A DNA stretch of 64,000 nt. Origin: Pseudomonadota bacterium (GTDB lineage: Bacteria > Pseudomonadota > Gammaproteobacteria > Xanthomonadales > Xanthomonadaceae). Shown piece after piece: positions 1-7,197 of this stretch (position 1 is the stretch's first letter; each line of letters opens with the position of its first letter). Under the pieces are notes generated by a model. It made no database searches. It was given only the letters and a program-made list of their open reading frames with translations, and was not told the origin of the DNA. The DNA lies in NCBI GenBank assembly GCA_018242485.1, contig JAFEBV010000017.1, positions 62,001-126,000 on the forward strand. The letters run 5' to 3'. Made by a program: the position numbers and the translations under genes.

Positions 1-858
1 GGCCCGCTCGGTGGCGTAGATCGGCTCAAGGCGCATCAGGCGCTGGCCGCGCTCGCCGCGACCGCGCCGCATTCGGACGACCGTAAACCGGCGCTGTATC
101 TCGCCGAGCGCAGGGTGCAGGCGGCGCGTTTCGCCGCCGAAGCCGATCAGGCGCAGGCGCAGATCGACCAGCTCGACCGCGACCGCGACCGCATCCTGCT
201 CGACGCCAGCCGCCGCGATGCCGACCGTGCGCGCATGGAAGTCGAGCGCATGCGCATGCAGAACAAGGCACGCGACGAGGAAGCCCAGCGCGCGGCTGCC
301 GACCAGCAGGCGCGGCAGGATCAGGAAGCGAGCCTGGCCACCGACGCCTCCGATCAGGCGCAGGCACTCGCCGAGGCCAAGGCCAAGGCGGCAGGGCTGG
401 CGCAGCAGGAAGCTGCGTTGCAGGCTGCGGCAGCCGGCACGGCTGCGCCCCCCGTTTCGACGCCTTCGGCGTCCGGATCGGGCGATCCACGTGGGCCGAC
501 GACCAGCCTGCCCGGGTCGGCGTTCCTGCCGGGACGGGCCACCTTGCGGATGGACAAGGCGGGCAAGGCGCGCATCCAGGCGCTGATCGATTTCGTGGGC
601 GCACAGGACGCCAGCGCGACGATCCGCATCGAATCGCATACCGACAGTTCAGCTGGAGCGCAAAAGGCGCTGGCGCTGTCCCAGCAACGCGCGGAGACGA
701 TCAAGAACTATCTGCGCGCCGCCGGGGTGGCACCCAACCGCATCCAGGCGATCGGGCTGGGCGCGGTGCAGCCGGTCGCCTCGAATGCGACGGCGGCAGG
801 ACGTGCGCGCAACAACCGCATCCTGGTGATCGCCGTGCGCGCCGCAGGAGGGCAGTGA
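1..858 (+). CDS. OmpA-family outer membrane/peptidoglycan-binding protein, 5' end outside the window
   Basis: The reading frame is open from base 1, so the gene starts upstream of the window. The visible part begins with an alanine-rich helical stretch, then a long charged coiled-coil-like segment (many EAQRAAADQQ-type runs), a Ser/Pro-rich linker and a C-terminal OmpA-like domain. That domain shows the expected order: a FLPGRATL entry strand, SHTDSSAG, an SQQRAETIKNYL helix, GVAPNRIQAIGLG and a final GRARNNRILV. The Asp of SHTD and the Arg of NNRI correspond to the family residues that bind diaminopimelate of peptidoglycan. The N-terminal helical part resembles the DUF4398 region often fused to OmpA domains in xanthomonads. 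It probably tethers the envelope to the wall. The fold is clear; the exact subfamily is not. Confidence 0.85.
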   Translation, partial: GPLGGVDRLKAHQALAALAATAPHSDDRKPALYLAERRVQAARFAAEADQAQAQIDQLDRDRDRILLDASRRDADRARMEVERMRMQNKARDEEAQRAAADQQARQDQEASLATDASDQAQALAEAKAKAAGLAQQEAALQAAAAGTAAPPVSTPSASGSGDPRGPTTSLPGSAFLPGRATLRMDKAGKARIQALIDFVGAQDASATIRIESHTDSSAGAQKALALSQQRAETIKNYLRAAGVAPNRIQAIGLGAVQPVASNATAAGRARNNRILVIAVRAAGGQ

Positions 859-1218
859 TCGTGGTGACGAACGAGTCGCAACCGGCGGCTGCAGGGTTCG
901 TGTGCGAATCTTTGTCATCACAATAAACTGCAATAAATACAAATAGATATGAAGGCACTTGCAGCCCTCGTGAGGCAGGAGTAGCTTCACTCTTCCATGC
1001 ACTTCCCGAATGCATGGAGGATCGGATCGCGCCCATGAGTGCCGTCGATTTTCCGGAGCATCGCGTCATCTGGAGCCTGTCGCTCCGTGATGGTGGTGTC
1101 GGAATGCTGGCACTTCGCCATGATCTGGATTCGCATCAGCCAACGCCTCGCTCGCATCGCCGAGTGGGGCGTTCGTATTTCCGGGCCCGAAGATTTTCCG
1201 CAGAGGAGGTCAAGCGCC
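859..1218. other. Intergenic region with an AT-rich patch and a small hairpin
   Basis: This 360-base stretch holds no convincing gene. A notably AT-rich patch at 906-950 interrupts otherwise GC-rich DNA and could hold promoter elements. A short inverted repeat, CCATGCA at 995-1001 and TGCATGG at 1011-1017, could form a hairpin. A 70-codon open frame at 1014-1226 has no family resemblance and no good ribosome site, and I do not call it. The last bases before 1219 hold the ribosome binding site of the next gene. Confidence 0.5.
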
Positions 1219-1440
1219 ATGTTTGAAAGCCAATCGCGTGACGAGCTGGATGCGCTGCTCAAGTCCAACATCGAGTTCCGCCAGCTCTACCATCGACACC
1301 GCGAACTGGACAAGCAGGTCATGGATGCGGAACTGGGCGTGTTGCCGCTGGACGACACCACGCTCGCGCAGATGAAGCGCGAAAAGCTGCACGCGAAAGA
1401 CCGTCTCACCCATATGTTTGACAGCCGGCCGATGCACTGA
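1219..1440 (+). CDS. YdcH family (DUF465) small helical protein
   Basis: A 73-residue protein beginning MFESQSRDELDALLK. It is charged, has no cysteines and no membrane segment, and is predicted as two helices forming a hairpin: a DELDALLKSNIEFRQLYHRHRELDKQV helix region, then LAQMKREKLHAKDRLTHM. The motif pattern FxxLxxxHxxLDxxI ... LKxxKLxLKDxI is that of the DUF465/YdcH family (here FRQLYHRHRELDKQV and MKREKLHAKDRLTHM). The role of the family is unknown. The ATG at 1219 was chosen over a longer frame because GAGGAGG sits at 1203-1209, ideally placed. A terminator-like hairpin follows the stop. Confidence 0.85.
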   Translation: MFESQSRDELDALLKSNIEFRQLYHRHRELDKQVMDAELGVLPLDDTTLAQMKREKLHAKDRLTHMFDSRPMH

Positions 1441-1461
1441 CCGGAGGCAATCACGATCAAG

Positions 1462-1508
1462 CGGGCGGTGGTGGCCTCCTCGTCGGCTGCTGCCGCCCGT
1501 TTTCGTTT
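1462..1508 (+). terminator. Rho-independent terminator candidate after the YdcH gene
   Basis: CGGGCGG at 1462-1468 pairs with CCGCCCG at 1493-1499. A run TTTTCGTTTCT follows from 1500. The loop is long (24 bases), so strength is uncertain, but the position 22 bases after the stop fits a terminator. Confidence 0.6.
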
Positions 1509-1537
1509 CTGAGCGTCAATTGGTTACGATCCGACAC

Positions 1538-1588
1538 GAATCCAGAATCCCGAATCGCAAATTTCGATACCCGATACCCGATTCCCGC
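1538..1588. repeat. Degenerate heptamer repeat (ccgattc / gaatcgg type)
   Basis: Imperfect 7-base units such as CCGATAC CCGATAC CCGATTC run in tandem between the YdcH gene and cbs. The same heptamer type recurs in a weaker form near 3411-3432 and, as gactcgg, inside aceE at 31455-31482. Downstream, TAGAAT at 1629-1634 is a plausible -10 element for cbs, with no good -35. Confidence 0.6.
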
Positions 1589-1673
1589 AGCCACGCCGTC
1601 ATCCAGCCGGCACGCCGATGCCGCCTGCTAGAATCGCTTTTCCGACCGCAAGGGTCGATGCAGGCGGTGCAAC

Positions 1674-3044
1674 ATGCCGGTTCACGACAGCGTCCTCGAC
1701 CTGATCGGGCAGACTCCCATGATCCGCGCGCGCAACCTCGACGCGGGTTGCTGCGAGATCTTCCTCAAGCTCGAAGCGGCCAACCCCGGCGGCTCGATCA
1801 AGGATCGCATCGGCCTGTCGATGATCGAATCCGCCGAGCGCGCGGGCAAGATCAAGCCCGGCGACACCCTCGTCGAAGGCACCGCCGGCAATACCGGCAT
1901 CGGGCTGGCGCTGGTGGCGCAGCAGAAGGGCTACCGGTTGATCCTCGTGGTCCCCGACAAGATGAGCCGCGAGAAGATCTTCAACCTCAAGGCGATGGGC
2001 GCCGAGGTCGTGCTCACCCGTTCGGACGTGGCCAAGGGTCATCCCGAGTACTACCAGGATCTGGCCGCGAAGATCGCCGCCGACACGCCCGGCGCGTACT
2101 TCATCAACCAGTTCGGCAACCCCGACAACCCGCGCGCGCACGAGACCACCACCGGCCCGGAAATCTGGAAGCAGATGGACGGGAAGATGGACGCGATCGT
2201 GTTCGGCTGCGGCAGCTCCGGCACCATGACCGGGCTGTCGCGCTATTTCGCCAAGACCGCGCCGAACGTCGAGCTGATCCTCGCCGATCCGGTCGGATCG
2301 ATCCTCGCCCAGTACATCAACGAGGGCATCCTCAGCGAAAAATCGGGCTCGTGGATGGTCGAGGGCATCGGCGAGGATTTTTTGCCGCCGATTTCCGATT
2401 TCACCCGGGTGCGCAAAGCTTACGCGATCACCGACAAGGAGAGCTTCCTCGCCGGCCGCGAGCTGCTGGCGAAGGAAGGCGTGCTCGGCGGTTCCACCAG
2501 CGGCACCCTGCTGGCGGCCGCGCTCAAGTACTGCCGCGAACAGTCCAGCCCGAAGCGCGTGGTGGTGCTGGTGCCCGACACCGGCAACAAGTACCTGTCG
2601 AAGATGTACAACGACTACTGGATGCTCGACAACGGCTTCCTCGAGCGCCAGCCGCACGGCGACCTGCGCGACCTGATCCTGCGCCCGTACGCGCAGCGCG
2701 ACACCGTGGTGATCGGACCGCACGACCTGCTGGTGACCGCCTACCAGCGCATGAAGCTGTACGAGATCTCGCAGTTGCCGGTGATGGACGGCGAGAAGCT
2801 GGTCGGCATCGTCGATGAATCCGATGTGCTGCTGCATGTGTACGGCGACGAGACGCGCTTCCGCGATCCGGTATCCACCGCGATGGTCACCCGGCTGGAC
2901 GTGCTGGACGTGAAATCGCCGATCGAATCGCTGCTGCCGGTGTTCGACCGCGGCCAGGTCGCGATCATCAAGGACGGCGAAACCTTCCTCGGCCTGATCA
3001 CCCGCATCGACCTGCTGAACTACCTGCGGCGCAGGGTGCAATGA
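1674..3044 (+). CDS. cbs: Cystathionine beta-synthase with C-terminal CBS domain pair
   Basis: A 456-residue PLP enzyme that condenses homocysteine with serine to cystathionine, the first step of reverse transsulfuration. Residues 1-320 form the fold-type II PLP domain: the PLP lysine is K43 in GGSIKDR, the phosphate-binding loop is near GTAGNTGIG, and a second glycine loop is GCGSSGTMTG. Residues from about 335 to the end hold two CBS motifs (QLPVMDGEKLVGIVDESD and a second before LGLITRIDLL), as in human CBS but without the N-terminal heme region. The CBS pair distinguishes it from the plain CysK at 49845-50783. The next coding gene, at 3448, would cleave the product cystathionine, so the two work as a pathway. 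Confidence 0.93.
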   Translation: MPVHDSVLDLIGQTPMIRARNLDAGCCEIFLKLEAANPGGSIKDRIGLSMIESAERAGKIKPGDTLVEGTAGNTGIGLALVAQQKGYRLILVVPDKMSREKIFNLKAMGAEVVLTRSDVAKGHPEYYQDLAAKIAADTPGAYFINQFGNPDNPRAHETTTGPEIWKQMDGKMDAIVFGCGSSGTMTGLSRYFAKTAPNVELILADPVGSILAQYINEGILSEKSGSWMVEGIGEDFLPPISDFTRVRKAYAITDKESFLAGRELLAKEGVLGGSTSGTLLAAALKYCREQSSPKRVVVLVPDTGNKYLSKMYNDYWMLDNGFLERQPHGDLRDLILRPYAQRDTVVIGPHDLLVTAYQRMKLYEISQLPVMDGEKLVGIVDESDVLLHVYGDETRFRDPVSTAMVTRLDVLDVKSPIESLLPVFDRGQVAIIKDGETFLGLITRIDLLNYLRRRVQ

Positions 3045-3447
3045 CGCTTTCTCCAACCCCTTCAAGGGGGCCGGAGAGGGATGGTGTGCGACCTGTTCTC
3101 CTCCTCAGACGGTCATGGCCCAGCGGCACGCCGTTGGGGCGAGAGAGGGATGGCGTGCGACCTGTTCTCCTCCTCAGACGGTCGTGGCCCTGCGGCACGC
3201 TGTTGGGGCGGGAGAGAGATGGCGTGCAGCCTGTTCTCCTCCCCCTTCAAGGGGGAGGTCGGGAGGGGGATGGTGTGCGACGCTCTCCCATCTCCCATAA
3301 GCAATCGACGGGATGGGTATGGTGTCCATCTCTGCGGTGTTGAAGATCGAGAGAGTTCGGATCGACACCATCCCCACCCAACCCTCCCCTTGAAGGGGAG
3401 GGCTTCAAGACACGAATCACGCATCACGAATCGGACGTCCTCGACTT
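3045..3447. repeat. Intergenic repeat region: 69-base tandem repeat plus hairpin elements
   Basis: About 400 bases between cbs and metB contain no real gene. A 69-base unit is tandemly repeated: the marker GGATGG-type start recurs at 3081, 3150 and 3219, with a degenerate further copy near 3270. Units share GTGCGACCTGTTCTCCTCC. Because 69 is divisible by three, long spurious frames run through on both strands. The hairpin arms CCCCCTTCAAGGGGG (around 3241-3255) and CCCTCCCCTTGAAGGGGAGGG (3382-3402) belong to the same family of palindromes. Confidence 0.8.
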
Positions 3448-4614
3448 ATGAACCCGACGAACCACGGCCTCGGCACCCGCGCCATCCACGCCGGCCAGCA
3501 CCCCGATCCCTCCACCGGCGCGATCATGACGCCGATCTACGCCACCTCGACCTACGTGCAGCAAAGCCCCGGCGTGCACAAGGGTTACGAGTACACGCGC
3601 TCGCACAATCCCACCCGTTTCGCGTGGGAGCGCTGCGTGGCCGATCTGGAAGGCGGCACGCGCGGCTTCGCCTTCGCGTCCGGGCTGGCGGCAACCTCGA
3701 CCATTCTCGAACTGCTCGACGCCGGCAGCCACGTCGTGTGCATGGATGATGTCTACGGCGGCACCTACCGGCTGTTCGAGCGTGTGCGCAAGCGCTCGGC
3801 GGGGCTGGAATTCAGCTTCGTCGATCTCACCGACCCGGCCGCGCTGGCCGCGGCGATTCGCCCGAACACGAAGATGATCTGGGCCGAGACGCCGACCAAT
3901 CCGCTGCTGAAGGTGGTGGATCTGTCCGCGCTGGGCGCGTTCGCCAAGACGCACGGCCTGCTGCTGGTGGTGGACAACACTTTCGCCTCGCCGATCCTGC
4001 AACGCCCGCTCGAACACGGCGCGGCGATCGTGATGCACTCGGCGACGAAATATCTCAATGGCCATTCGGACATGGTCGGCGGCGTGGCCATCGTCGGCGA
4101 GCATCCGGACATCGCCGAGCAATTGACGTTTCTGCAGAACGCGGTCGGCGCCGTGCAGGGCCCGTTCGACAGTTTCCTCGCCTTGCGCGGGGTGAAAACC
4201 CTGCACCTGCGCATGCGCGCGCACTGCGCGAACGCACTCGAACTGGCGCGCTGGCTGGAAACCCATCCGCAGATCGAGAAGGTGATCTATCCCGGCCTGC
4301 CCTCGCATCCGCAGCACGAATTGGCCAAGCGCCAGATGCACGGCTTCGGCGGCCTGATCTCGGTGTACGTGCGCGGCGGCCTGCCGGCGACGCGACGGAT
4401 GATGGAGCGCTGCAAGCTGTTCGGGCTGGCCGAATCGCTGGGCGGGGTGGAGAGTTTGATCAACCATCCAGCGATCATGACCCACGCCTCGATCCCCGCC
4501 GAACGCCGCGCCGCACTGGGCATCCACGACAACCTCGTGCGTCTGTCGGTGGGCGTGGAGGATGTCGAGGACTTGCGCGCCGAGCTCGACAACGCGCTGC
4601 GCGCGCAAGCCTGA
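3448..4614 (+). CDS. metB: Cystathionine gamma-lyase / gamma-synthase, Cys/Met metabolism PLP enzyme
   Basis: A 388-residue member of the Cys/Met metabolism PLP family. Conserved landmarks are YTRSHNPTR near residue 50, FASGLAAT, the PLP aspartate in VVDNTFASP and the Schiff-base lysine K201 in SATKYLNGHSD. The C-terminal part has SLGGVESLINHP and the end motif VRLSVGVEDVEDL. Sequence alone does not separate gamma-lyase (cystathionine to cysteine) from gamma-synthase (O-succinylhomoserine plus cysteine to cystathionine). Placement directly after cystathionine beta-synthase favours the lyase. The homologue at this position in Xanthomonas is called metB and marks one edge of its LPS locus, which is why that symbol is used. 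Confidence 0.9.
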   Translation: MNPTNHGLGTRAIHAGQHPDPSTGAIMTPIYATSTYVQQSPGVHKGYEYTRSHNPTRFAWERCVADLEGGTRGFAFASGLAATSTILELLDAGSHVVCMDDVYGGTYRLFERVRKRSAGLEFSFVDLTDPAALAAAIRPNTKMIWAETPTNPLLKVVDLSALGAFAKTHGLLLVVDNTFASPILQRPLEHGAAIVMHSATKYLNGHSDMVGGVAIVGEHPDIAEQLTFLQNAVGAVQGPFDSFLALRGVKTLHLRMRAHCANALELARWLETHPQIEKVIYPGLPSHPQHELAKRQMHGFGGLISVYVRGGLPATRRMMERCKLFGLAESLGGVESLINHPAIMTHASIPAERRAALGIHDNLVRLSVGVEDVEDLRAELDNALRAQA

Positions 4615-4685
4615 ACGCCGCAGTCGTCGCGAACGATCATGGTGACTGGCACCACCCTCGCGGTTGAAAGATCCCGCCAATACAC

Positions 4686-4722
4686 TCCCTCCCCCGCTTG
4701 CGGGGGAGGGTTGGGGTGGGGG
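4686..4722. repeat. Palindromic intergenic repeat (CCCCCGCTTGCGGGGG core)
   Basis: CCCTCCCCCGC and GCGGGGGAGGG form a near-perfect hairpin around TT, followed by TTGGGGTGGGGG. The same core occurs at 15003-15037, at 18679-18696 and, degraded, near 45031. It may stop transcription from metB before the LPS genes, although no U-run follows. Confidence 0.75.
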
Positions 4723-4767
4723 CTGGCGTGCGAAATTTTCTCCCCCCATCCCAGCCTGCCTGCCCAG

Positions 4768-4838
4768 CCGGGCGTTCTTCGACGCGCGAACTGCCACCGG
4801 CAGTTCGCAAGCGCGCCGCATCACCCCCCGCAAGCGGG
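4768..4838 (+). repeat. 71-base dispersed repeat, copy 1
   Basis: This segment contains the palindrome CGAACTGCCACCGGCAGTTCG flanked by GGCGTTCTTCG and CCCCCCGCAAGCGGG. Its reverse complement is found at 18684-18754 with only four mismatches over 71 bases by direct comparison. It lies immediately upstream of wzm, between metB and the LPS cluster. Confidence 0.85.
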
Positions 4839-4904
4839 AGAAGGGGCCAAGGCCGGCTATGCTGGCAGAGTGTGGTTGGGTCAAGCGTTCTTTCTCGGTA
4901 ACCG

Positions 4905-5762
4905 ATGAACGCCGCTGCCGGTCACGCGCATGCGGCCACGCCCGTCCACGACACCACGCCGTGGGGCATGGCCCGCGCGCTCATCGCGCATCGACGCCTG
5001 ATCTGGCAACTGGCGCGACGCGACGTGCTCGGGCGTTACCGCGGCTCCTTCCTCGGCTTGGCGTGGTCGCTGCTCAATCCGCTGCTGATGCTGGCGGTGT
5101 ACACCTTCGTGTTCTCGGTGGTGCTGCGCACGCGCTGGAATGCCGACGCGGTGGCCGGCAGCAAGCTGGCGTTCGCGACCATCCTGTTCGCCGGCCTGCT
5201 GGTGTTCAACCTGTTCGCCGAAGGTTTCAACCGCGCGCCGAGCCTGATTCTTGGCAACGTCAACTACGTCAAGCGGGTGGTGTTCCCGCTGGAGATACTG
5301 CCGGTGGTGGCGCTGCTGGCGGCGTTGTTCCACATGGGGGTGGCGCTGCTGGCGTGGGCGGCGCTGGCGGTGTTCGTGCTGCACGGCTTGCCGTGGACGG
5401 TGCTGCTGTTGCCGCTGGTGCTGGTGCCGCTGCTGCTGGGCACGCTCGGGTTGATGTGGATGCTCGCCTCGCTGGGCGTGTACGTGCGCGACGTCGGCCA
5501 GGTGACCAGCGTGGCGGCGACCGTGCTGTTGTTCGTCTCGGCGATCTTCTATCCGCTCTCGGCGGTGCCCGAACCCTGGCGTTCGCTGATGGCGCTCAAT
5601 CCGATGAGCGTGCTGGTGGAGGCCACGCACGACGTGCTGGTGTTCGGACGCATGCCCGCATGGGGCGCGCTGGCGCTGTGCTGGCTGGGCGGCGCGCTGC
5701 TGGCGTGGCTGGGCTGGTGGTGGTTCCAGAAGACCCGCGCGGGGTTCGCCGATGTCCTCTGA
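4905..5762 (+). CDS. wzm: Polysaccharide/O-antigen ABC transporter permease (Wzm-like)
   Basis: A 285-residue ABC-2 type permease with about six hydrophobic segments (roughly residues 45-70, 85-105, 125-150, 155-185, 190-215 and 255-275). The entry motif LIWQLARRDVLGRYRGSFLGLAWSL... is typical of permeases that export lipid-linked polysaccharide; so is the late FVSAIFYPLSAVPEPWR. It should form the inner-membrane channel with the ATPase whose gene overlaps it by 11 bases, flipping undecaprenyl-linked O-antigen to the periplasm. It is the first gene of the LPS cluster and follows a repeat-rich gap after metB. Confidence 0.9.
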   Translation: MNAAAGHAHAATPVHDTTPWGMARALIAHRRLIWQLARRDVLGRYRGSFLGLAWSLLNPLLMLAVYTFVFSVVLRTRWNADAVAGSKLAFATILFAGLLVFNLFAEGFNRAPSLILGNVNYVKRVVFPLEILPVVALLAALFHMGVALLAWAALAVFVLHGLPWTVLLLPLVLVPLLLGTLGLMWMLASLGVYVRDVGQVTSVAATVLLFVSAIFYPLSAVPEPWRSLMALNPMSVLVEATHDVLVFGRMPAWGALALCWLGGALLAWLGWWWFQKTRAGFADVL

Positions 5763-7197
5763 GCCAGCATCCGCGACACCGGCGATCCGCATCGACGCGC
5801 TGGGCAAGTGCTATCCGGTGTACGCGCATCCGCTCGACCGCCTGCGCCAGTTCTTCGCGCCGCGCATGGCGCGGGTACTGCGGCGCGCGCCACGCGAGCA
5901 CTTCCGCGAATACTGGGCGCTGCGCGACGTATCCTGCGAGATTGCCCGCGGCGAGCAGGTCGGCATCGTCGGCCGCAACGGCGCCGGCAAGTCCACCTTG
6001 TTGCAGATCGTCTGTGGCACGCTGGCGCCGAGCACCGGCAGCGTCAGCGTCCACGGCCGCATCGCCGCGTTGCTGGAACTGGGCGCGGGCTTCAACCCGG
6101 AGTTCACTGGCGGCGAGAACGTGGTGCTCAACGCCGGCATCCTCGGGCTGACGCCGGCGCAGATCGATGCGCGCATGGACGCGATCCTCGCCTTCGCCGA
6201 CATCGGCGATTTCGTCGAGCAGCCGATGAAGACCTATTCCAGCGGCATGTACATGCGTCTGGCCTTCGCGGTGGCGATCCACGTCGAACCGGACATCCTC
6301 GTCGTGGACGAGGCGCTGTCGGTCGGCGACGAGGCCTTCCAGCGCAAGTGCTTCGCGCGCATCCGCAAGATTCGCGAGGACGGCGCGACGATCCTGTTCG
6401 TGTCGCATTCGGCGGCCACGGTGGCCGAGTCCTGCGACCGCGCGATGCTGCTCGACCGCGGTGAATTGCTGGCGCTGGGTCATACCCGCGACGTGCTTAC
6501 CCGTTACCAGAAGCTGCTGTACGCGCCGGTCGAGACACTCGATGCGGTGCGCGCATGGATCGTCGCCCATCCACCCCGCGCGGCGGCCGAACCGGCTGCC
6601 GAAGCCGATGCGACCGTTGCTGCGACGACCACGCAACAATCCGATGTCGCGGGTGCCAATGCGGTCGATGATGCCACCGACGACTCAAATGCCGACGCAC
6701 GCGATCGCGACGACGGGTTCGATCCCGGCCTGCCGCGCGGGCAAGGCGTGACCTACCCGCATCTGGGCGCGCGCATCGGCCAGCCGCGGGTGGAAACGCC
6801 CGACGGTCGCGTGGTCAACGTGCTAGCACCCGGTCGCGAGTATGTGTATTGCTACGCTGTGGATTTCGAGCGCACGCTCGCCGGGATCCGTTGCGGGATG
6901 ATGATCAAGACCGTGACCGGCGTGGAGCTCGGCGGCGCGGCCAGCGCGCCGTATGGCGAGGGCTTGCCGTTGGTGGATGCCGGCGCGCGCGCGCAGGTGC
7001 GCTTCGCGTTCCGCTGCCTGCTCGCGCCGGGAACATATTTCCTCAATGCCGGCTTGGTCGGGCTGGTGGGCGAGGGCGAGCAATTCGTCGCCCGCGAAGT
7101 GGATGTGTTGATGATCCGCGTGCGCCCCGATCCGCAGCGGCTGGCGACCGGGCTGGTCGATTTCAATGTGCGGCCGCAGGTGCAAGTCGATGCCTGA
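5752..7197 (+). CDS. wzt: Polysaccharide/O-antigen ABC transporter ATPase with C-terminal substrate-binding domain (Wzt-like)
   Basis: A 481-residue ATPase. The nucleotide-binding domain spans about residues 10-255, with Walker A GRNGAGKST at 74-82, signature YSSGMYMRLAFA and Walker B ILVVDEAL. An Asp/Ala-rich linker follows. Residues 325 to the end form a beta-sandwich-like domain (GREYVYCYAVDFERTL, ... GTYFLNAGLVG), the position where Wzt proteins recognise the non-reducing terminal cap of their O-antigen. The presence of this domain suggests a chain-terminated polymer. The start overlaps wzm, and the end overlaps the next gene in ATGCCTGA, so the three are translationally coupled. Confidence 0.9.
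   Translation: MSSEPASATPAIRIDALGKCYPVYAHPLDRLRQFFAPRMARVLRRAPREHFREYWALRDVSCEIARGEQVGIVGRNGAGKSTLLQIVCGTLAPSTGSVSVHGRIAALLELGAGFNPEFTGGENVVLNAGILGLTPAQIDARMDAILAFADIGDFVEQPMKTYSSGMYMRLAFAVAIHVEPDILVVDEALSVGDEAFQRKCFARIRKIREDGATILFVSHSAATVAESCDRAMLLDRGELLALGHTRDVLTRYQKLLYAPVETLDAVRAWIVAHPPRAAAEPAAEADATVAATTTQQSDVAGANAVDDATDDSNADARDRDDGFDPGLPRGQGVTYPHLGARIGQPRVETPDGRVVNVLAPGREYVYCYAVDFERTLAGIRCGMMIKTVTGVELGGAASAPYGEGLPLVDAGARAQVRFAFRCLLAPGTYFLNAGLVGLVGEGEQFVAREVDVLMIRVRPDPQRLATGLVDFNVRPQVQVDA

Noticed and set aside
1014..1226. 70-codon open frame before the YdcH gene
   Set aside because: It has no recognisable family and its 3' end overlaps the ribosome site and start of the real gene.
3041..3343. 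Repeat-rich open frames between cbs and metB
   Set aside because: They are created by the 69-base period being a multiple of three; no ribosome site or domain supports a protein.
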